DNA of 17,305 nucleotides from Deinococcus sp. (GCA_030524065.1 JAUNHF010000012.1:1-17305), one strand, 5' to 3'; shown: positions 7,936 through 16,814, counted from the first letter of the stretch. Numbers and translations: made by a program. Notes: generated by a model from the sequence alone, not told the origin.

Positions 7936-7985
7936 CCGTTCAGTGTTGCCCGTCACCGGGCCGTTCAGTGCCGCCCGCAGCCGGG
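7936..7985. repeat. 25-bp direct tandem duplication upstream of the FKBP gene
   Basis: Bases 7936-7960 are repeated as 7961-7985 with 20 of 25 positions identical; both begin CCGTTCAGTG and end CCGGG. Each copy contains a small inverted repeat (GCCCG, 4-nt loop, CGGG). It ends just before the GAAGGAG ribosome binding site. Confidence 0.75.
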
Positions 7986-8003
7986 GGCCAGAAGGAGCAT
8001 CAC

Positions 8004-8495
8004 ATGCAAATTGCCAAAGACAAAGTGGCCGAAATTGATTACATTCTGCGCGTGGAGGGTGAAATCGTCGACCGCAGCGAAGAAGGCGAACCGCTGACCT
8101 ATCTGCACGGCCACGGCAACATCATTCCGGGTCTGGAAAAGGCCCTGGAAGGCAAGTCGGCGGGCGATCAGCTCAAGGCCACCGTGACCCCCGAAGAAGG
8201 CTACGGCGTTTACGACGAGGAAAACACCGATCAGCTGGACCTGGCCGACTTTGACGACGATGTGGAAGTGGGCGCCACCTACTTCGGTGAAACCGACAGC
8301 GGCGAACTGGTGCCCTTTACTGTGCTGGGCCTGAGCGACGACAAGGTCGAAGTGGATTACAACCACATGCTGGCCGGCGAAACCCTGGACTTTGAAGTGA
8401 CCGTGCTCAGCGTGCGCGACGCCACCCCTGAAGAGCTGGAACACGGCCATGCCCACTTTGAAGGCATGGACGAAGACGTGGACGAAGACGAGTAA
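8004..8495 (+). CDS. FKBP-type peptidyl-prolyl isomerase, SlyD-like
   Basis: This is a cytosolic prolyl cis-trans isomerase and chaperone of the SlyD type, with 163 residues. The FKBP half (1-70) has VAEIDYILRVEGEIVDRSEEGEPLTYLHGHGNIIPGLEKALEG, where the Gly-His-Gly-Asn-Ile-Ile-Pro-Gly-Leu-Glu core is diagnostic. An inserted IF (insert-in-flap) chaperone domain follows (about 70-120), and the fold closes with VDYNHMLAGETLDFEVTVL. The tail is acidic with two histidines (EHGHAHFEGMDEDVDEDE), shorter than the metal-binding His-rich tail of E. coli SlyD, so strong nickel binding is uncertain. The ATG at 8004 follows GAAGGAG (7991-7997) at ideal spacing. The gene is divergent from moeA, with murE 137 bp downstream. 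Confidence 0.93.
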   Translation: MQIAKDKVAEIDYILRVEGEIVDRSEEGEPLTYLHGHGNIIPGLEKALEGKSAGDQLKATVTPEEGYGVYDEENTDQLDLADFDDDVEVGATYFGETDSGELVPFTVLGLSDDKVEVDYNHMLAGETLDFEVTVLSVRDATPEELEHGHAHFEGMDEDVDEDE

Positions 8496-8524
8496 GCTCC
8501 TCCCCGGCACTTCAGCCGACCATG

Positions 8525-8560
8525 CCCCTGTCTTCCCGCGCGGAGATGGGGGTTTGTGTT
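8525..8560 (+). terminator. Likely terminator of the FKBP gene
   Basis: CCCC (8525-8528) pairs with GGGG, and TCT-CC pairs with GGAGA around CGCGC. The structure ends at 8552 and is followed by TTTGTGTT. The stem has a bulge and an internal mismatch, so it is a moderate prediction. Confidence 0.5.
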
Positions 8561-8619
8561 GGTCCGGGCCTCTGGGGGCAGCGCTCTGTGCCCGCCGCCC
8601 CCGCTGCACACAACTGCTC

Positions 8620-8625
8620 TAAACT
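8620..8625 (+). promoter_or_regulatory. Candidate leaderless -10 of murE
   Basis: TAAACT lies 7 nt before the murE ATG, the distance expected if transcription starts at or next to the A of ATG. There is no Shine-Dalgarno before the ATG. No good -35 is visible. Confidence 0.4.
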
Positions 8626-8632
8626 GCGGCCC

Positions 8633-10108
8633 ATGAAGCTCGCCGCCCTGGCCGCCGACATCCTCAGGCTTCCCACCCCCGCCCAGAATCCGGACGTGAC
8701 CGGCGTGACCCACAATGCCGCCTGGGCGCAGCCGGGCAGCCTGTTTGTGGCGGTGCGCGGCGCACGGGCCGACGGTCACAGCTTTATTGCGCAGGCGCAG
8801 GAGCGCGGCGCTGTGGCCGTGGTGGGCGAGGGCCTGCCGCCGGGCGTGCAGACCGACTTGCCCTACCTACAGGTGCCCGACGCACGCGCCGCCCTGGCGG
8901 ACCTGGCCGCCACGTTGCATGGAGCGCCCAGCCACGACCTGAAGGTGGTTGGCGTCACTGGGACCGACGGCAAAACCACCACCGCCTGGATGACCCGGCA
9001 CCTGCTCCGGGCGGCGGGCCTGCCCACCGGGCTGCTCAGTACCGCCGGCTACGAACTGCCGGACGGCAAACTGCGGCAGTTCCCGGCGCACTTCACCACT
9101 CCCGAAGCGCCGCAGCTACAAGCCATCTTGCGCGAAATGGTAGGCCACGGGGCCCAGGCCGCCGTGCTGGAAGCCAGCAGCCACGCCCTGGCGCTGCACC
9201 GGGTGCGCGGCGTACAGTGGGACGCCGCCATCTGGACCCACCTGACCCGCGAGCACCTTGACTTTCACGGCAGCGAAGAAGGCTATTTTGCCGACAAACG
9301 CCGCTTGATTGAGGCGGCTCCCTTTGCCGTACTCAACGCCGACGACCCCTGGACCGAGCGCTTACGCGGCGTAGCGCCGCAGGAGGTCACCTACTCCGCC
9401 GAAGGCCGCCCCGCCGACTGGCAGGCGAGCGACGTGCAGCAAAGTGCGCGTGGGCTGAGCTTCCGGGTACAGTCTCCCCTGGGCGAGTTCCAGGCCGAAC
9501 TGCCCATGATCGGGGCCTTTAATGTCGCCAACGCCCTGGCTGCCATGGCCGCAGCTGCTCACCTGGGGGCCAGCGCCGAGCAGCTGCGGGCGGGACTGGC
9601 CTCTTTTGGGGGCGTGCCGGGGCGTATGCAGTTGGTGCGCGGGCCTGCCGGACGGCCACAGCCACGGGTCGTCGTGGACTTTGCCCATACGCCGCCCAGC
9701 CTAGAAAAAGCGCTTCAGACGCTGCGCCGCACCACCGAGGGTCAGCTGTGGGTGGTGATCGGCTCGGCGGGCGGCAACCGTGATCCCCTCAAGCGGGCCC
9801 CACTGGGCGAAGTGGCTGGCCGCTGCGCCGACCACGCCATCTTCACTGAAGAGGACTGCCGCGATACCCCTTTGCAGGACATCCTCAGTGAGATGGAGCG
9901 CGGCGCGCGTGAAGGCGGGCACAGCAACTTCAGGTCTATCGGAGAGCGGCAGGCCGCCATCCACTTTGCCGTCACGCAGGCCCAGCCTGGCGACACCGTG
10001 CTGCTGGCCGGCAAAGGCCCCGAAGACACCCTGGAGCGGGCCACCGAGACCCTTCCCTGGAACGAGACCAAGGAGGCCGAGGCCGCCCTGGCGCAGCGCA
10101 GCAGCTAA
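8633..10108 (+). CDS. murE: MurE: UDP-MurNAc-tripeptide ligase
   Basis: A cytosolic Mur ligase that adds the third amino acid to UDP-MurNAc-L-Ala-D-Glu in peptidoglycan synthesis; 491 residues, normal length. Motifs: P-loop GVTGTDGKTT (107-116), LEASSHAL (179-186) with the ligase Glu/Ser/His, THLTREHLDFH (202-212), DKRRL with the usually carbamylated Lys222, NADDPW (235-240), DFAHTPPSLEKAL (349-361) and GSAGGNRDPLKR (377-388). The amino-acid recognition motif, DNPR in diaminopimelate enzymes, aligns to EDCR (407-410, context TEEDCRDTP). The late AGKGHE motif is AGKGPE (459-464). Deinococci use L-ornithine, so ornithine as substrate is a reasonable inference. The ATG at 8633 is chosen; an upstream in-frame ATG at 8522 lies in the preceding terminator and is rejected. 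Confidence 0.9.
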   Translation: MKLAALAADILRLPTPAQNPDVTGVTHNAAWAQPGSLFVAVRGARADGHSFIAQAQERGAVAVVGEGLPPGVQTDLPYLQVPDARAALADLAATLHGAPSHDLKVVGVTGTDGKTTTAWMTRHLLRAAGLPTGLLSTAGYELPDGKLRQFPAHFTTPEAPQLQAILREMVGHGAQAAVLEASSHALALHRVRGVQWDAAIWTHLTREHLDFHGSEEGYFADKRRLIEAAPFAVLNADDPWTERLRGVAPQEVTYSAEGRPADWQASDVQQSARGLSFRVQSPLGEFQAELPMIGAFNVANALAAMAAAAHLGASAEQLRAGLASFGGVPGRMQLVRGPAGRPQPRVVVDFAHTPPSLEKALQTLRRTTEGQLWVVIGSAGGNRDPLKRAPLGEVAGRCADHAIFTEEDCRDTPLQDILSEMERGAREGGHSNFRSIGERQAAIHFAVTQAQPGDTVLLAGKGPEDTLERATETLPWNETKEAEAALAQRSS

Positions 10109-10178
10109 GCCGTCCGGGGGCAAAGCGCCTCCCAGGAGTGTCATCTTGTGCCCCAGGTTACATACTCTCAGAGGACCC

Positions 10179-10238
10179 ATGTTATCTTTGTTTTCGCTGT
10201 TTTACGGCTGCGCCGCCCAGGCTCCGCCGAAAAAATAG
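10179..10238 (+). CDS. Possible 19-residue small ORF abutting tRNA-Lys
   Basis: An ATG at 10179 preceded by GAGGA (10171-10175, close spacing) opens a 19-codon frame, MLSLFSLFYGCAAQAPPKK, with a hydrophobic start. Its TAG stop (10236-10238) directly touches the first base of the tRNA. The last two codons are AAA-AAA, read by that same tRNA-Lys(UUU). It may be a chance frame; no homolog is recognised. Confidence 0.25.
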   Translation: MLSLFSLFYGCAAQAPPKK

Positions 10239-10314
<76 letters not shown>

Positions 10315-10320
10315 CGAAAA

Positions 10321-10346
10321 GGCCGCCTCCGGGCGGTCTTTTTTGC
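10321..10346 (+). terminator. Rho-independent terminator after tRNA-Lys
   Basis: GGCCGCC and GGCGGTC form a 7-bp GC-rich stem around a TCCG tetraloop, followed at once by TTTTTT. It starts 6 nt after the tRNA CCA. Confidence 0.88.
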
Positions 10347-10403
10347 AGTGGTCGGTGCCTTGGCGCCCCCTCAGCCGGGCAAAGACCTCGCAGCAAGACC
10401 GTT

Positions 10404-10432
10404 TTGCCAAGGGACCAGGAACTTGCTATACT
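10404..10432 (+). promoter_or_regulatory. Promoter of tRNA-Ser
   Basis: TTGCCA (10404-10409), a 17-nt spacer, and TATACT (10427-10432) preceded by TGC (extended -10). This is the best housekeeping promoter in the window. Transcription would begin near 10439, about 30 nt before the mature tRNA. Confidence 0.8.
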
Positions 10433-10468
10433 TCCGGGCGCACTTGTGCCTTACTGCTGTTGCGGCGG

Positions 10469-10559
<91 letters not shown>

Positions 10560-10573
10560 ACAGCACAGGTGTG

Positions 10574-10600
10574 GTCGCCCCCTTGCGGGCGGCTTTTTTT
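10574..10600 (+). terminator. Rho-independent terminator after tRNA-Ser
   Basis: GTCGCCC (10574-10580) pairs with GGGCGGC (10587-10593) over a 6-nt loop, followed by seven T (10594-10600). Confidence 0.88.
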
Positions 10601-10653
10601 ATGTGGCCGTCCCGCTGCCAAGAAGCCCGGGAGCGACCGCTACGCAGAGCATG

Positions 10654-10718
10654 GACACTGCCCCAACCCGCTGCTCACCTACCTACCGCAGAGAAGAAAG
10701 ATAATTGGGGCAGGTGTC
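10654..10718. repeat. Distant inverted repeat in the hflX upstream region
   Basis: GACACTGCCCCAA (10654-10666) is complementary to TTGGGGCAGGTGTC (10705-10718) with one bulged base; the loop is 38 nt. TTTTTT follows 9-10 nt later. This 245-bp stretch between tRNA-Ser and hflX is A/T-richer than its surroundings and holds no convincing gene. Confidence 0.55.
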
Positions 10719-10750
10719 GTCAAAGCATTTTTTCCAAATGGCGTTTTTTC

Positions 10751-10760
10751 TGTAACAAAT
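10751..10760 (+). promoter_or_regulatory. Candidate promoter of hflX
   Basis: TGTAACAAAT is a -10-like element with a T-rich -35 region at 10730-10735. It closely resembles TGCTAACAAT upstream of the peroxiredoxin gene. It would leave a leader of about 80 nt containing the small inverted repeats GCGCAG/CTGCGC (10765-10778) and CTCA/TGAG near 10806-10820. Confidence 0.35.
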
Positions 10761-10845
10761 GTCGGCGCAGCCCTGCGCTGCTCCGGCAGGAGTATTCACC
10801 GAGGACTCAGGCAAGTTGAGAACTCCAGAAAGAAGGTAGCGAACT

Positions 10846-12579
<1,734 letters not shown>

Positions 12580-12583
12580 ACAG

Positions 12584-12637
12584 AGGCAGGGAGCAGAAAG
12601 AGAGGAAAGCTTTGCCTCCCTTCTGCCCCCTGCTTTT
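12584..12637. terminator. Bidirectional terminator between hflX and pdxT
   Basis: A long interrupted hairpin: GCAG (12586-12589) pairs with CTGC (12630-12633), GCAGAA with TTCTGC, and GAGG with CCTC, capped by AAAGCTTT. It is followed by TTTT (12634-12637) on the plus strand. It lies between convergent genes whose stops are only 63 bp apart. Confidence 0.7.
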
Positions 12638-12642
12638 GGCCT

Positions 12643-13230
12643 TTACAGCAGTTCTAAGAACAGGCTGTGGAAGCGGTCATCACTGCTCAGTTCAGGATGG
12701 AACGTGGTCGCCAGCAACCGCTCCTGGCGCACCGCCACCGGCTGTCCCAGATGCTCAGCCAGCACCTCTACTCCGTCTCCCACCTGCGTGATGGCCGGGG
12801 CACGGATAAAAAAGGCCTCGAATGGTGCCGCCAGCCCGTGAACATTCAGCGGAGCAGTAAAAGAATCCACCTGCCGACCGTATGCGTTGCGCTGCACCGC
12901 CATGTCCAGCAGTCCCAGTGTCGGCGGCAATCCCGGCACACCTGAGTCGCCCGCAACAACGCGGGCCAGCAGGATGGCCCCGGCACAGGTGCCCCACAGG
13001 GCGCCTCCCTGAGCATGGAACCCGCGCAGAGCGCCGTGCAGCTCAGTGGCCGCCAGCAGCCGGCGCATGGTGGTGCTTTCACCGCCGGGCATCACGACGC
13101 CGCTCAGACCTCTGAGATCGGCCGGAAGGCGCACTTCCCGCACCTCTGCGCCCAGCCGAGTCAGGGCCTGGGCATGCTCCCGGAATGCCCCTTGCAGGGC
13201 CAGCACACCAACGGGCCGCTTCACCCTCAC
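12643..13230 (-). CDS. pdxT: PdxT, glutaminase subunit of PLP synthase
   Basis: PdxT releases ammonia from glutamine and channels it to PdxS for pyridoxal 5'-phosphate synthesis. It has 195 residues, normal length. It is a class I glutamine amidotransferase with [12 protein letters not shown] (8-19), [13 protein letters not shown] (47-59), nucleophile Cys82 in [23 protein letters not shown] (113-124), and His178/Glu180 in TTFHPELS. The start is GTG at 13230, overlapping the pdxS stop by 4 nt (GTGA); a second GTG two codons later is possible. The overlap implies translational coupling and balanced synthesis with PdxS. It is the last gene of the operon and converges on hflX. Confidence 0.95.
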   Translation of the reverse strand: MRVKRPVGVLALQGAFREHAQALTRLGAEVREVRLPADLRGLSGVVMPGGESTTMRRLLAATELHGALRGFHAQGGALWGTCAGAILLARVVAGDSGVPGLPPTLGLLDMAVQRNAYGRQVDSFTAPLNVHGLAAPFEAFFIRAPAITQVGDGVEVLAEHLGQPVAVRQERLLATTFHPELSSDDRFHSLFLELL

Positions 13231-14150
13231 CAGCCGCGCGACGCTAGGCGCTCTTCAGGAAGCAGCTCGTCAATGTTGATGCCAGTCATCGGTGCGCCAA
13301 GGTCCTCACTCAGCTCGGCCAGCAGCTCGGCGTTCTGGTAATGGGTCACGGCCTGTACGATGGCCCGCGCACGGCGCTCAGGATTGTCGCTCTTGAAAAT
13401 GCCGCTGCCCACAAACACGCCGTCCAGTCCCAGCTGCATCATCAGGGCCGCGTCGGCCGGGGTCGCCACGCCACCGGCTGCAAAGTTCACCACCGGCAGC
13501 TGGCCGTGCTCGTGCACATAGCGTACCAAGTCGTAGGGGGCGCTCAGGTCGCGGGCCACCGTCATCAGTTCTTCGGTGGGGCGGGCCTGAATGTGGCGGA
13601 TTTCGCCCAGCACGGTGCGGGCATGACGCACTGCCTCGATGATGTTGCCAGTGCCGGCTTCGCCCTTGGTTCGGATCATGGCGGCCCCTTCGCCCACGCG
13701 GCGCAGAGCCTCGCCCAGGTTCTTGGCCCCGCACACAAACGGCACCCGGAACGCCTGCTTGTCAATGTGGAACTGGTCGTCGGCGGGGGTCAGCACCTCG
13801 GATTCGTCGATGAAATCCACGCCCAGCGCCTGCAAGATCTGCGCCTCCACGATATGTCCGATGCGGACTTTCGCCATCACCGGAATACTCACCGCCCCAA
13901 TGATCTCTTTGATCATTTTGGGATCGCTCATGCGGGCCACGCCGCCGTCCTTGCGGATATCGGCCGGCACACGTTCCAGCGCCATGACAGCGGTCGCGCC
14001 CGCTTGCTCGGCGATGCGGGCCTGATCCGCCGTCACTACGTCCATGATCACGCCGCCCTTGAACATCTCGGCAAAACCGCGCTGCACTTTCTGCACGTCT
14101 GGGGTCTGCGTATGTGGGGTTTGCCCATTGGTTTCATGTTGTTCGGTCAT
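13227..14150 (-). CDS. pdxS: PdxS, PLP synthase subunit
   Basis: PdxS condenses ribose 5-phosphate, glyceraldehyde 3-phosphate and ammonia into pyridoxal 5'-phosphate in a PdxS12-PdxT12 complex. It has 307 residues from the ATG at 14150. The TIM-barrel catalytic residues are present: Asp37 (GVIMDVV), Lys94 (MAKVRIGH) and Lys162 ([10 protein letters not shown]), a constant +13 offset from the B. subtilis residues 24, 81 and 149. Other hallmarks are [21 protein letters not shown] (57-77) and [20 protein letters not shown]. The extra 13 residues are a hydrophilic start ([18 protein letters not shown]). No Shine-Dalgarno is obvious, so the mRNA may have a very short leader. It is the first gene of the pdxST operon and divergent from a MocR-type regulator, the usual B6 control arrangement. 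Confidence 0.96.
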   Translation of the reverse strand: MTEQHETNGQTPHTQTPDVQKVQRGFAEMFKGGVIMDVVTADQARIAEQAGATAVMALERVPADIRKDGGVARMSDPKMIKEIIGAVSIPVMAKVRIGHIVEAQILQALGVDFIDESEVLTPADDQFHIDKQAFRVPFVCGAKNLGEALRRVGEGAAMIRTKGEAGTGNIIEAVRHARTVLGEIRHIQARPTEELMTVARDLSAPYDLVRYVHEHGQLPVVNFAAGGVATPADAALMMQLGLDGVFVGSGIFKSDNPERRARAIVQAVTHYQNAELLAELSEDLGAPMTGINIDELLPEERLASRGW

Positions 14151-14171
14151 GACAGCTATGATGTCGCCAGG

Positions 14172-14218
14172 ATTGGTCCAGCACCAGGGCCAATGCTGCG
14201 GCATTAGAGTAGACCAAT
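14172..14218. promoter_or_regulatory. Candidate regulator binding repeats in the pdxS/pdxR promoter region
   Basis: ATTGGTC (14172-14178) and GACCAAT (14212-14218) are exact inverted copies. GGCCAAT (14188-14194) is a direct near-copy of the latter, 24 bp away. Read on the minus strand, the right-hand site is ATTGGTCTA, close to the AGTGGTCTA-type motif reported for PdxR in corynebacteria. It overlaps the pdxR start codon and the -10 at 14205-14210. Confidence 0.55.
14205..14210 (+). promoter_or_regulatory. Candidate leaderless -10 of the MocR-type regulator
   Basis: TAGAGT ends 6 nt before the ATG at 14217, and there is no Shine-Dalgarno. This is the spacing expected for a leaderless mRNA. 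Confidence 0.45.
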
Positions 14219-15611
14219 GTACGCTGCATGGCACGACCTTCAGTTGGACCGCACCTCCGACACGCCGCTGACCCGGCAACTGGCGGCGGCGCTGCGCTCA
14301 CAGGTTGCCAGCGGTCAGCTGGCCGCCGGCACGCGGCTCCCACCCACCCGGCAATTGGCCGACCTGCTGGGCGTCTCACGCGGCACAGTCACCGAAGTCT
14401 TCGAAACCCTGTGCGCTGAGGGCTATCTGGAAGCCCGCGTTGGGGCAGGCACCTTTGTCCGCGCCCTGCCGGAAGCCAGCCGCACGCCCGGCCAGCCATC
14501 GGCGCGGGCTCAGGCCCTGGCCCAGCTGCCCACTTTGCCCGCTCAGGTTGGCCCCATGAGGCCCTTTCGCCATTCGCGCCCTGACCCCCGGCTGTTTCCC
14601 TGGAAAACGTGGGCGCGGTTGGAGGCACAGGCCGACTTGACCCAGGTCCAAGCCCAGCGTTCCTCGGCGGCGGGTTGGGCGCCCCTGCGCGAGCAAGTGG
14701 CCGCCTATTTGCGCCAGGAAAGGGGGCTGGACTGCCGGCCCGAACAGGTCATCATCACCACCGGCACCCAGCAGGCGCTGGACCTGGCGGCCCGTACCCT
14801 GCTGGACCAGGGTGAGCGGGCCGCCCTGGAATCGCCCGGCTACCCCGGCATCCGCGCGGCGCTGCTGGGTGCCGGACTCGTTCCAGTGCCCCTGCCAGTG
14901 GACCACGAAGGGCTGGACCCAGCCCCCCTACGGCGACGGAGCGACCTGCGGATGGTATGCGTGACGCCGGCGCACCAGTTCCCCACGGGGGTGCCGCTCA
15001 GCGCCGAGCGGCGGCTGGAACTGCTGCGCTGGGCCTCGGAACGCGGCGGCTGGATTCTGGAAGACGATTACGACTCCGAGTACCGCTACGCTGGCCCTCC
15101 CCTCACCCCGCTGCAAGCCCTCAGCGACCGGGTCATTCACCTGGGCACCTTCTCGGCGGTCCTCTTCTCGGGACTGCGGCTGGGATTCCTGGTGGTGCCG
15201 CCGCATCTGGCCGGCACCTTTACCGCCGTCAAGCAGGCAATGGACGGCGGCTCCTCGCTGCGCGGCAGTGCCACCCTGGCCCGCTTTATGGCCGAGGGGC
15301 ACTTCACGCGCCATCTGGGCCGCACCCGGCGCATCTATGCGGCGCGGCACGGTGCTCTGGTCGAGCAGCTGGGCCCCCTGGGCGCCACGCTCCTCTCTTC
15401 GGGGCGGGGGCTACACCTTACGGCCAGCTGGCCCGCGCCGCAGGAAGCGCGGCTGCTGGGCCAAGCAGACGCTCTGGGGCTGGAACTGACCCCGGTCCGG
15501 GCCTTTCAGTGGGACCGCCACACCAAGGCGCCCGGCGTGCTCCTGGGCTTTGCCGGCTCAACCCCCGAAGAACTCCAGCAGGCCTGTGAACGCCTTGCTG
15601 CCGTACTCTAG
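14217..15611 (+). CDS. pdxR: MocR/PdxR-type regulator lacking the PLP lysine
   Basis: A GntR-MocR regulator of 464 residues, predicted to control the adjacent pdxST. The winged helix (about 10-82) reads [20 protein letters not shown] and [26 protein letters not shown] linker leads to a fold-type I aminotransferase-like domain: [19 protein letters not shown] (181-199), ESPGYPG (205-211), [14 protein letters not shown] (249-262) and [10 protein letters not shown] (282-291, with the conserved Asp and Tyr). The segment normally TFSK-x-L-x-PGLRLG reads [13 protein letters not shown], so Ala314 (GCG at 15156-15158) replaces the lysine that forms the Schiff base with PLP. The rest of the pocket looks intact, so it may bind PLP without a covalent link. 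The start is an ATG, probably leaderless. The gene name is inferred from position. Confidence 0.85.
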   Translation: MYAAWHDLQLDRTSDTPLTRQLAAALRSQVASGQLAAGTRLPPTRQLADLLGVSRGTVTEVFETLCAEGYLEARVGAGTFVRALPEASRTPGQPSARAQALAQLPTLPAQVGPMRPFRHSRPDPRLFPWKTWARLEAQADLTQVQAQRSSAAGWAPLREQVAAYLRQERGLDCRPEQVIITTGTQQALDLAARTLLDQGERAALESPGYPGIRAALLGAGLVPVPLPVDHEGLDPAPLRRRSDLRMVCVTPAHQFPTGVPLSAERRLELLRWASERGGWILEDDYDSEYRYAGPPLTPLQALSDRVIHLGTFSAVLFSGLRLGFLVVPPHLAGTFTAVKQAMDGGSSLRGSATLARFMAEGHFTRHLGRTRRIYAARHGALVEQLGPLGATLLSSGRGLHLTASWPAPQEARLLGQADALGLELTPVRAFQWDRHTKAPGVLLGFAGSTPEELQQACERLAAVL

Positions 15612-15692
15612 CGGCAAGCCCAGAGCCAGGCTCCCCACGCCACGGACAGGCGTCTGCTCAGCTACCCAGCGCAGAGGCAGAAGAAAGCCTAC

Positions 15693-16631
15693 TCAGTTCA
15701 GCTCGCTGACTTCCGGCCGGAATCCCACCTGATAGATGTATTGCAGGTACTCCTGAGGCGTCAGCGCTTCCCGCTTACCGCTGAGGGTCACAAAAAAAGC
15801 TTCCAGCACGTTGGTGGCAAAATTGCGCGATCCCATGCGCGGTGTGGTGGTGATCAGGCGGGCCACGCCCCGGTCCTGCATCCACTGCCGGTCGGCTTCC
15901 GTAATCGTTTGCGTCAGGACGGTCTTGCCGCGCAGATCCTGCGGAGCGTACCGCTTCACAAAGTGGGTGTCTCCGGCAATCACGTCCGCCCAGGCATAGT
16001 AGCGGGTGCCCTTGCCCTGCACGCTGGTGTCCTGCTTGGCCCCGGTGGGGTAAAACCAGTCCTGCGGCAGCGTCGTCAGGGGGGGCAAAAGAATGCGCGC
16101 TGCTCGGCGCAGGGCCTGCATCGTGCGAATTGGCAAGTCCAGATTCAGTCCGAAAATCAGATCGCCGTACACGACATCGGCGCCCGCTGCGGCCAGGGCT
16201 TCAGCCATGCCGAACCGGTCTACGGCACTGACCATCAGAACCCGCTGTGTCTGCCAGTGCAGCAGCGGCTCCAGCTGAGCGATGGCCTCACGTTCCAGGG
16301 TATTTTTTAGCCCTGACCCGTCCAGCACTGGCGTCTTCTGGGCATGGCCCACCAGCCTGCGAATATTCCTGAAGGTATAGCGCCGTCCATCCGCCAGTAC
16401 ATACAGGTCCGCCCCACCCAATCCAAAAGCATCCACCCGGCCGTCCAGTGTTCCAAAAAGCTCGGCAGCTTTTTTGGCATCGCCATCGGTCCCAATCCGC
16501 TCCAGGATAAAGGGCCGACCCAGCACCTCAATTTCCTCTCGGGCATTTCGCTTGCTGCCCCCCAGCGATACACTGACCACATGGTGGTACCCGGGTGGGG
16601 CAGGGGTCCAGGAACGCAACACATCGGTCAT
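15693..16631 (-). CDS. Conserved protein, sometimes annotated quinate 5-dehydrogenase
   Basis: This 312-residue protein resembles a family in Deinococcus-Thermus and some Firmicutes that carries the label quinate 5-dehydrogenase or quinate/shikimate dehydrogenase. I see no clear Rossmann Gly-rich motif, so that name should not be trusted. Visible conserved-looking blocks are VVSVSLGGSKRN (near 19-30), LGGADLYVLADGRRYTFRNI, TPVLDGSGLKNTLER, VSAVDRFGMAEALAAAGADVVYGDL, WFYPTGAKQ and ITTTPRMGSRNFATNVLEA. No signal peptide or membrane helix is evident. The ATG at 16631 is chosen because TACAAT ends 7 nt upstream, a good leaderless signal; an upstream in-frame ATG at 16736 runs through tRNA-Leu and is rejected. 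It converges on pdxR. Function unknown. Confidence 0.8.
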   Translation of the reverse strand: MTDVLRSWTPAPPGYHHVVSVSLGGSKRNAREEIEVLGRPFILERIGTDGDAKKAAELFGTLDGRVDAFGLGGADLYVLADGRRYTFRNIRRLVGHAQKTPVLDGSGLKNTLEREAIAQLEPLLHWQTQRVLMVSAVDRFGMAEALAAAGADVVYGDLIFGLNLDLPIRTMQALRRAARILLPPLTTLPQDWFYPTGAKQDTSVQGKGTRYYAWADVIAGDTHFVKRYAPQDLRGKTVLTQTITEADRQWMQDRGVARLITTTPRMGSRNFATNVLEAFFVTLSGKREALTPQEYLQYIYQVGFRPEVSELN

Positions 16632-16638
16632 GGTCCCG

Positions 16639-16644
16639 ATTGTA
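16639..16644 (-). promoter_or_regulatory. Leaderless -10 of the quinate dehydrogenase-like gene
   Basis: On the minus strand TACAAT, a near-perfect -10, is followed by 7 nt and then the ATG at 16631. No Shine-Dalgarno is present and no clear -35 is seen. Confidence 0.55.
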
Positions 16645-16669
16645 CGCCTGGACCTTCCGCCAGATGCAG

Positions 16670-16701
16670 CCAACCCCCTCGCCTGGAAGCAAGGGGGTTG
16701 G
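16670..16701. terminator. Hairpin after tRNA-Leu
   Basis: A perfect 10-bp inverted repeat, CCAACCCCCT (16670-16679) with AGGGGGTTGG (16692-16701), has a 12-nt loop. It lies 3 nt from the tRNA 3' end on the minus strand. No T-run follows on either strand, so it may be a processing or stability hairpin rather than an intrinsic terminator. Confidence 0.5.
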
Positions 16702-16704
16702 TGA

Positions 16705-16791
16705 TGGTGCCGAGAACGGGACTTGAACCCGTACACCCTTGCGGGTGGCAGATTTTAAGTCTGCTGCGTCTACCGATTCCGCCATCCCGGC
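16705..16791 (-). tRNA. tRNA-Leu (anticodon UAA)
   Basis: An 87-nt class II tRNA on the minus strand. The acceptor GCCGGGA pairs with TCTCGGC (one G-U), discriminator A and CCA are encoded, and the anticodon loop CTTAAAA gives UAA. The D-loop region GCGGAATCGGTAGACGC and a variable arm around CACCCGCAAGGGTG are typical of leucine tRNAs. A TATACT box (16809-16814, minus) lies upstream. Confidence 0.95.
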
Positions 16792-16808
16792 TTGAAGGGA
16801 CGAGCAGC

Positions 16809-16814
16809 AGTATA
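16809..16814 (-). promoter_or_regulatory. -10 of tRNA-Leu
   Basis: TATACT on the minus strand, 17 nt upstream of the mature tRNA-Leu 5' end. The region where a -35 would lie is occupied by the ssrA terminator, and no good -35 hexamer is visible. Confidence 0.5.

Noticed and set aside
7829..8632. Deinococcus radiation/desiccation response motif (17-bp TTATGTCAT-type palindrome) in promoters of this window.
   Set aside because: I did not find a match on reading the intergenic regions; the 17-bp repeats seen here are unrelated in sequence and not palindromic.
8522..8632. Extended murE start at an in-frame ATG at 8522.
   Set aside because: It lies inside the terminator hairpin of the FKBP gene and adds an unconserved-looking peptide; TAAACT 7 nt before 8633 fits a leaderless start there.
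13341..14207. A 288-codon plus-strand frame opposite pdxS.
   Set aside because: Shadow of pdxS, which has all catalytic residues.
16632..16736. Extended start of the quinate dehydrogenase-like gene at 16736.
   Set aside because: It would run through part of tRNA-Leu and a hairpin, and a -10 is placed correctly for the ATG at 16631.
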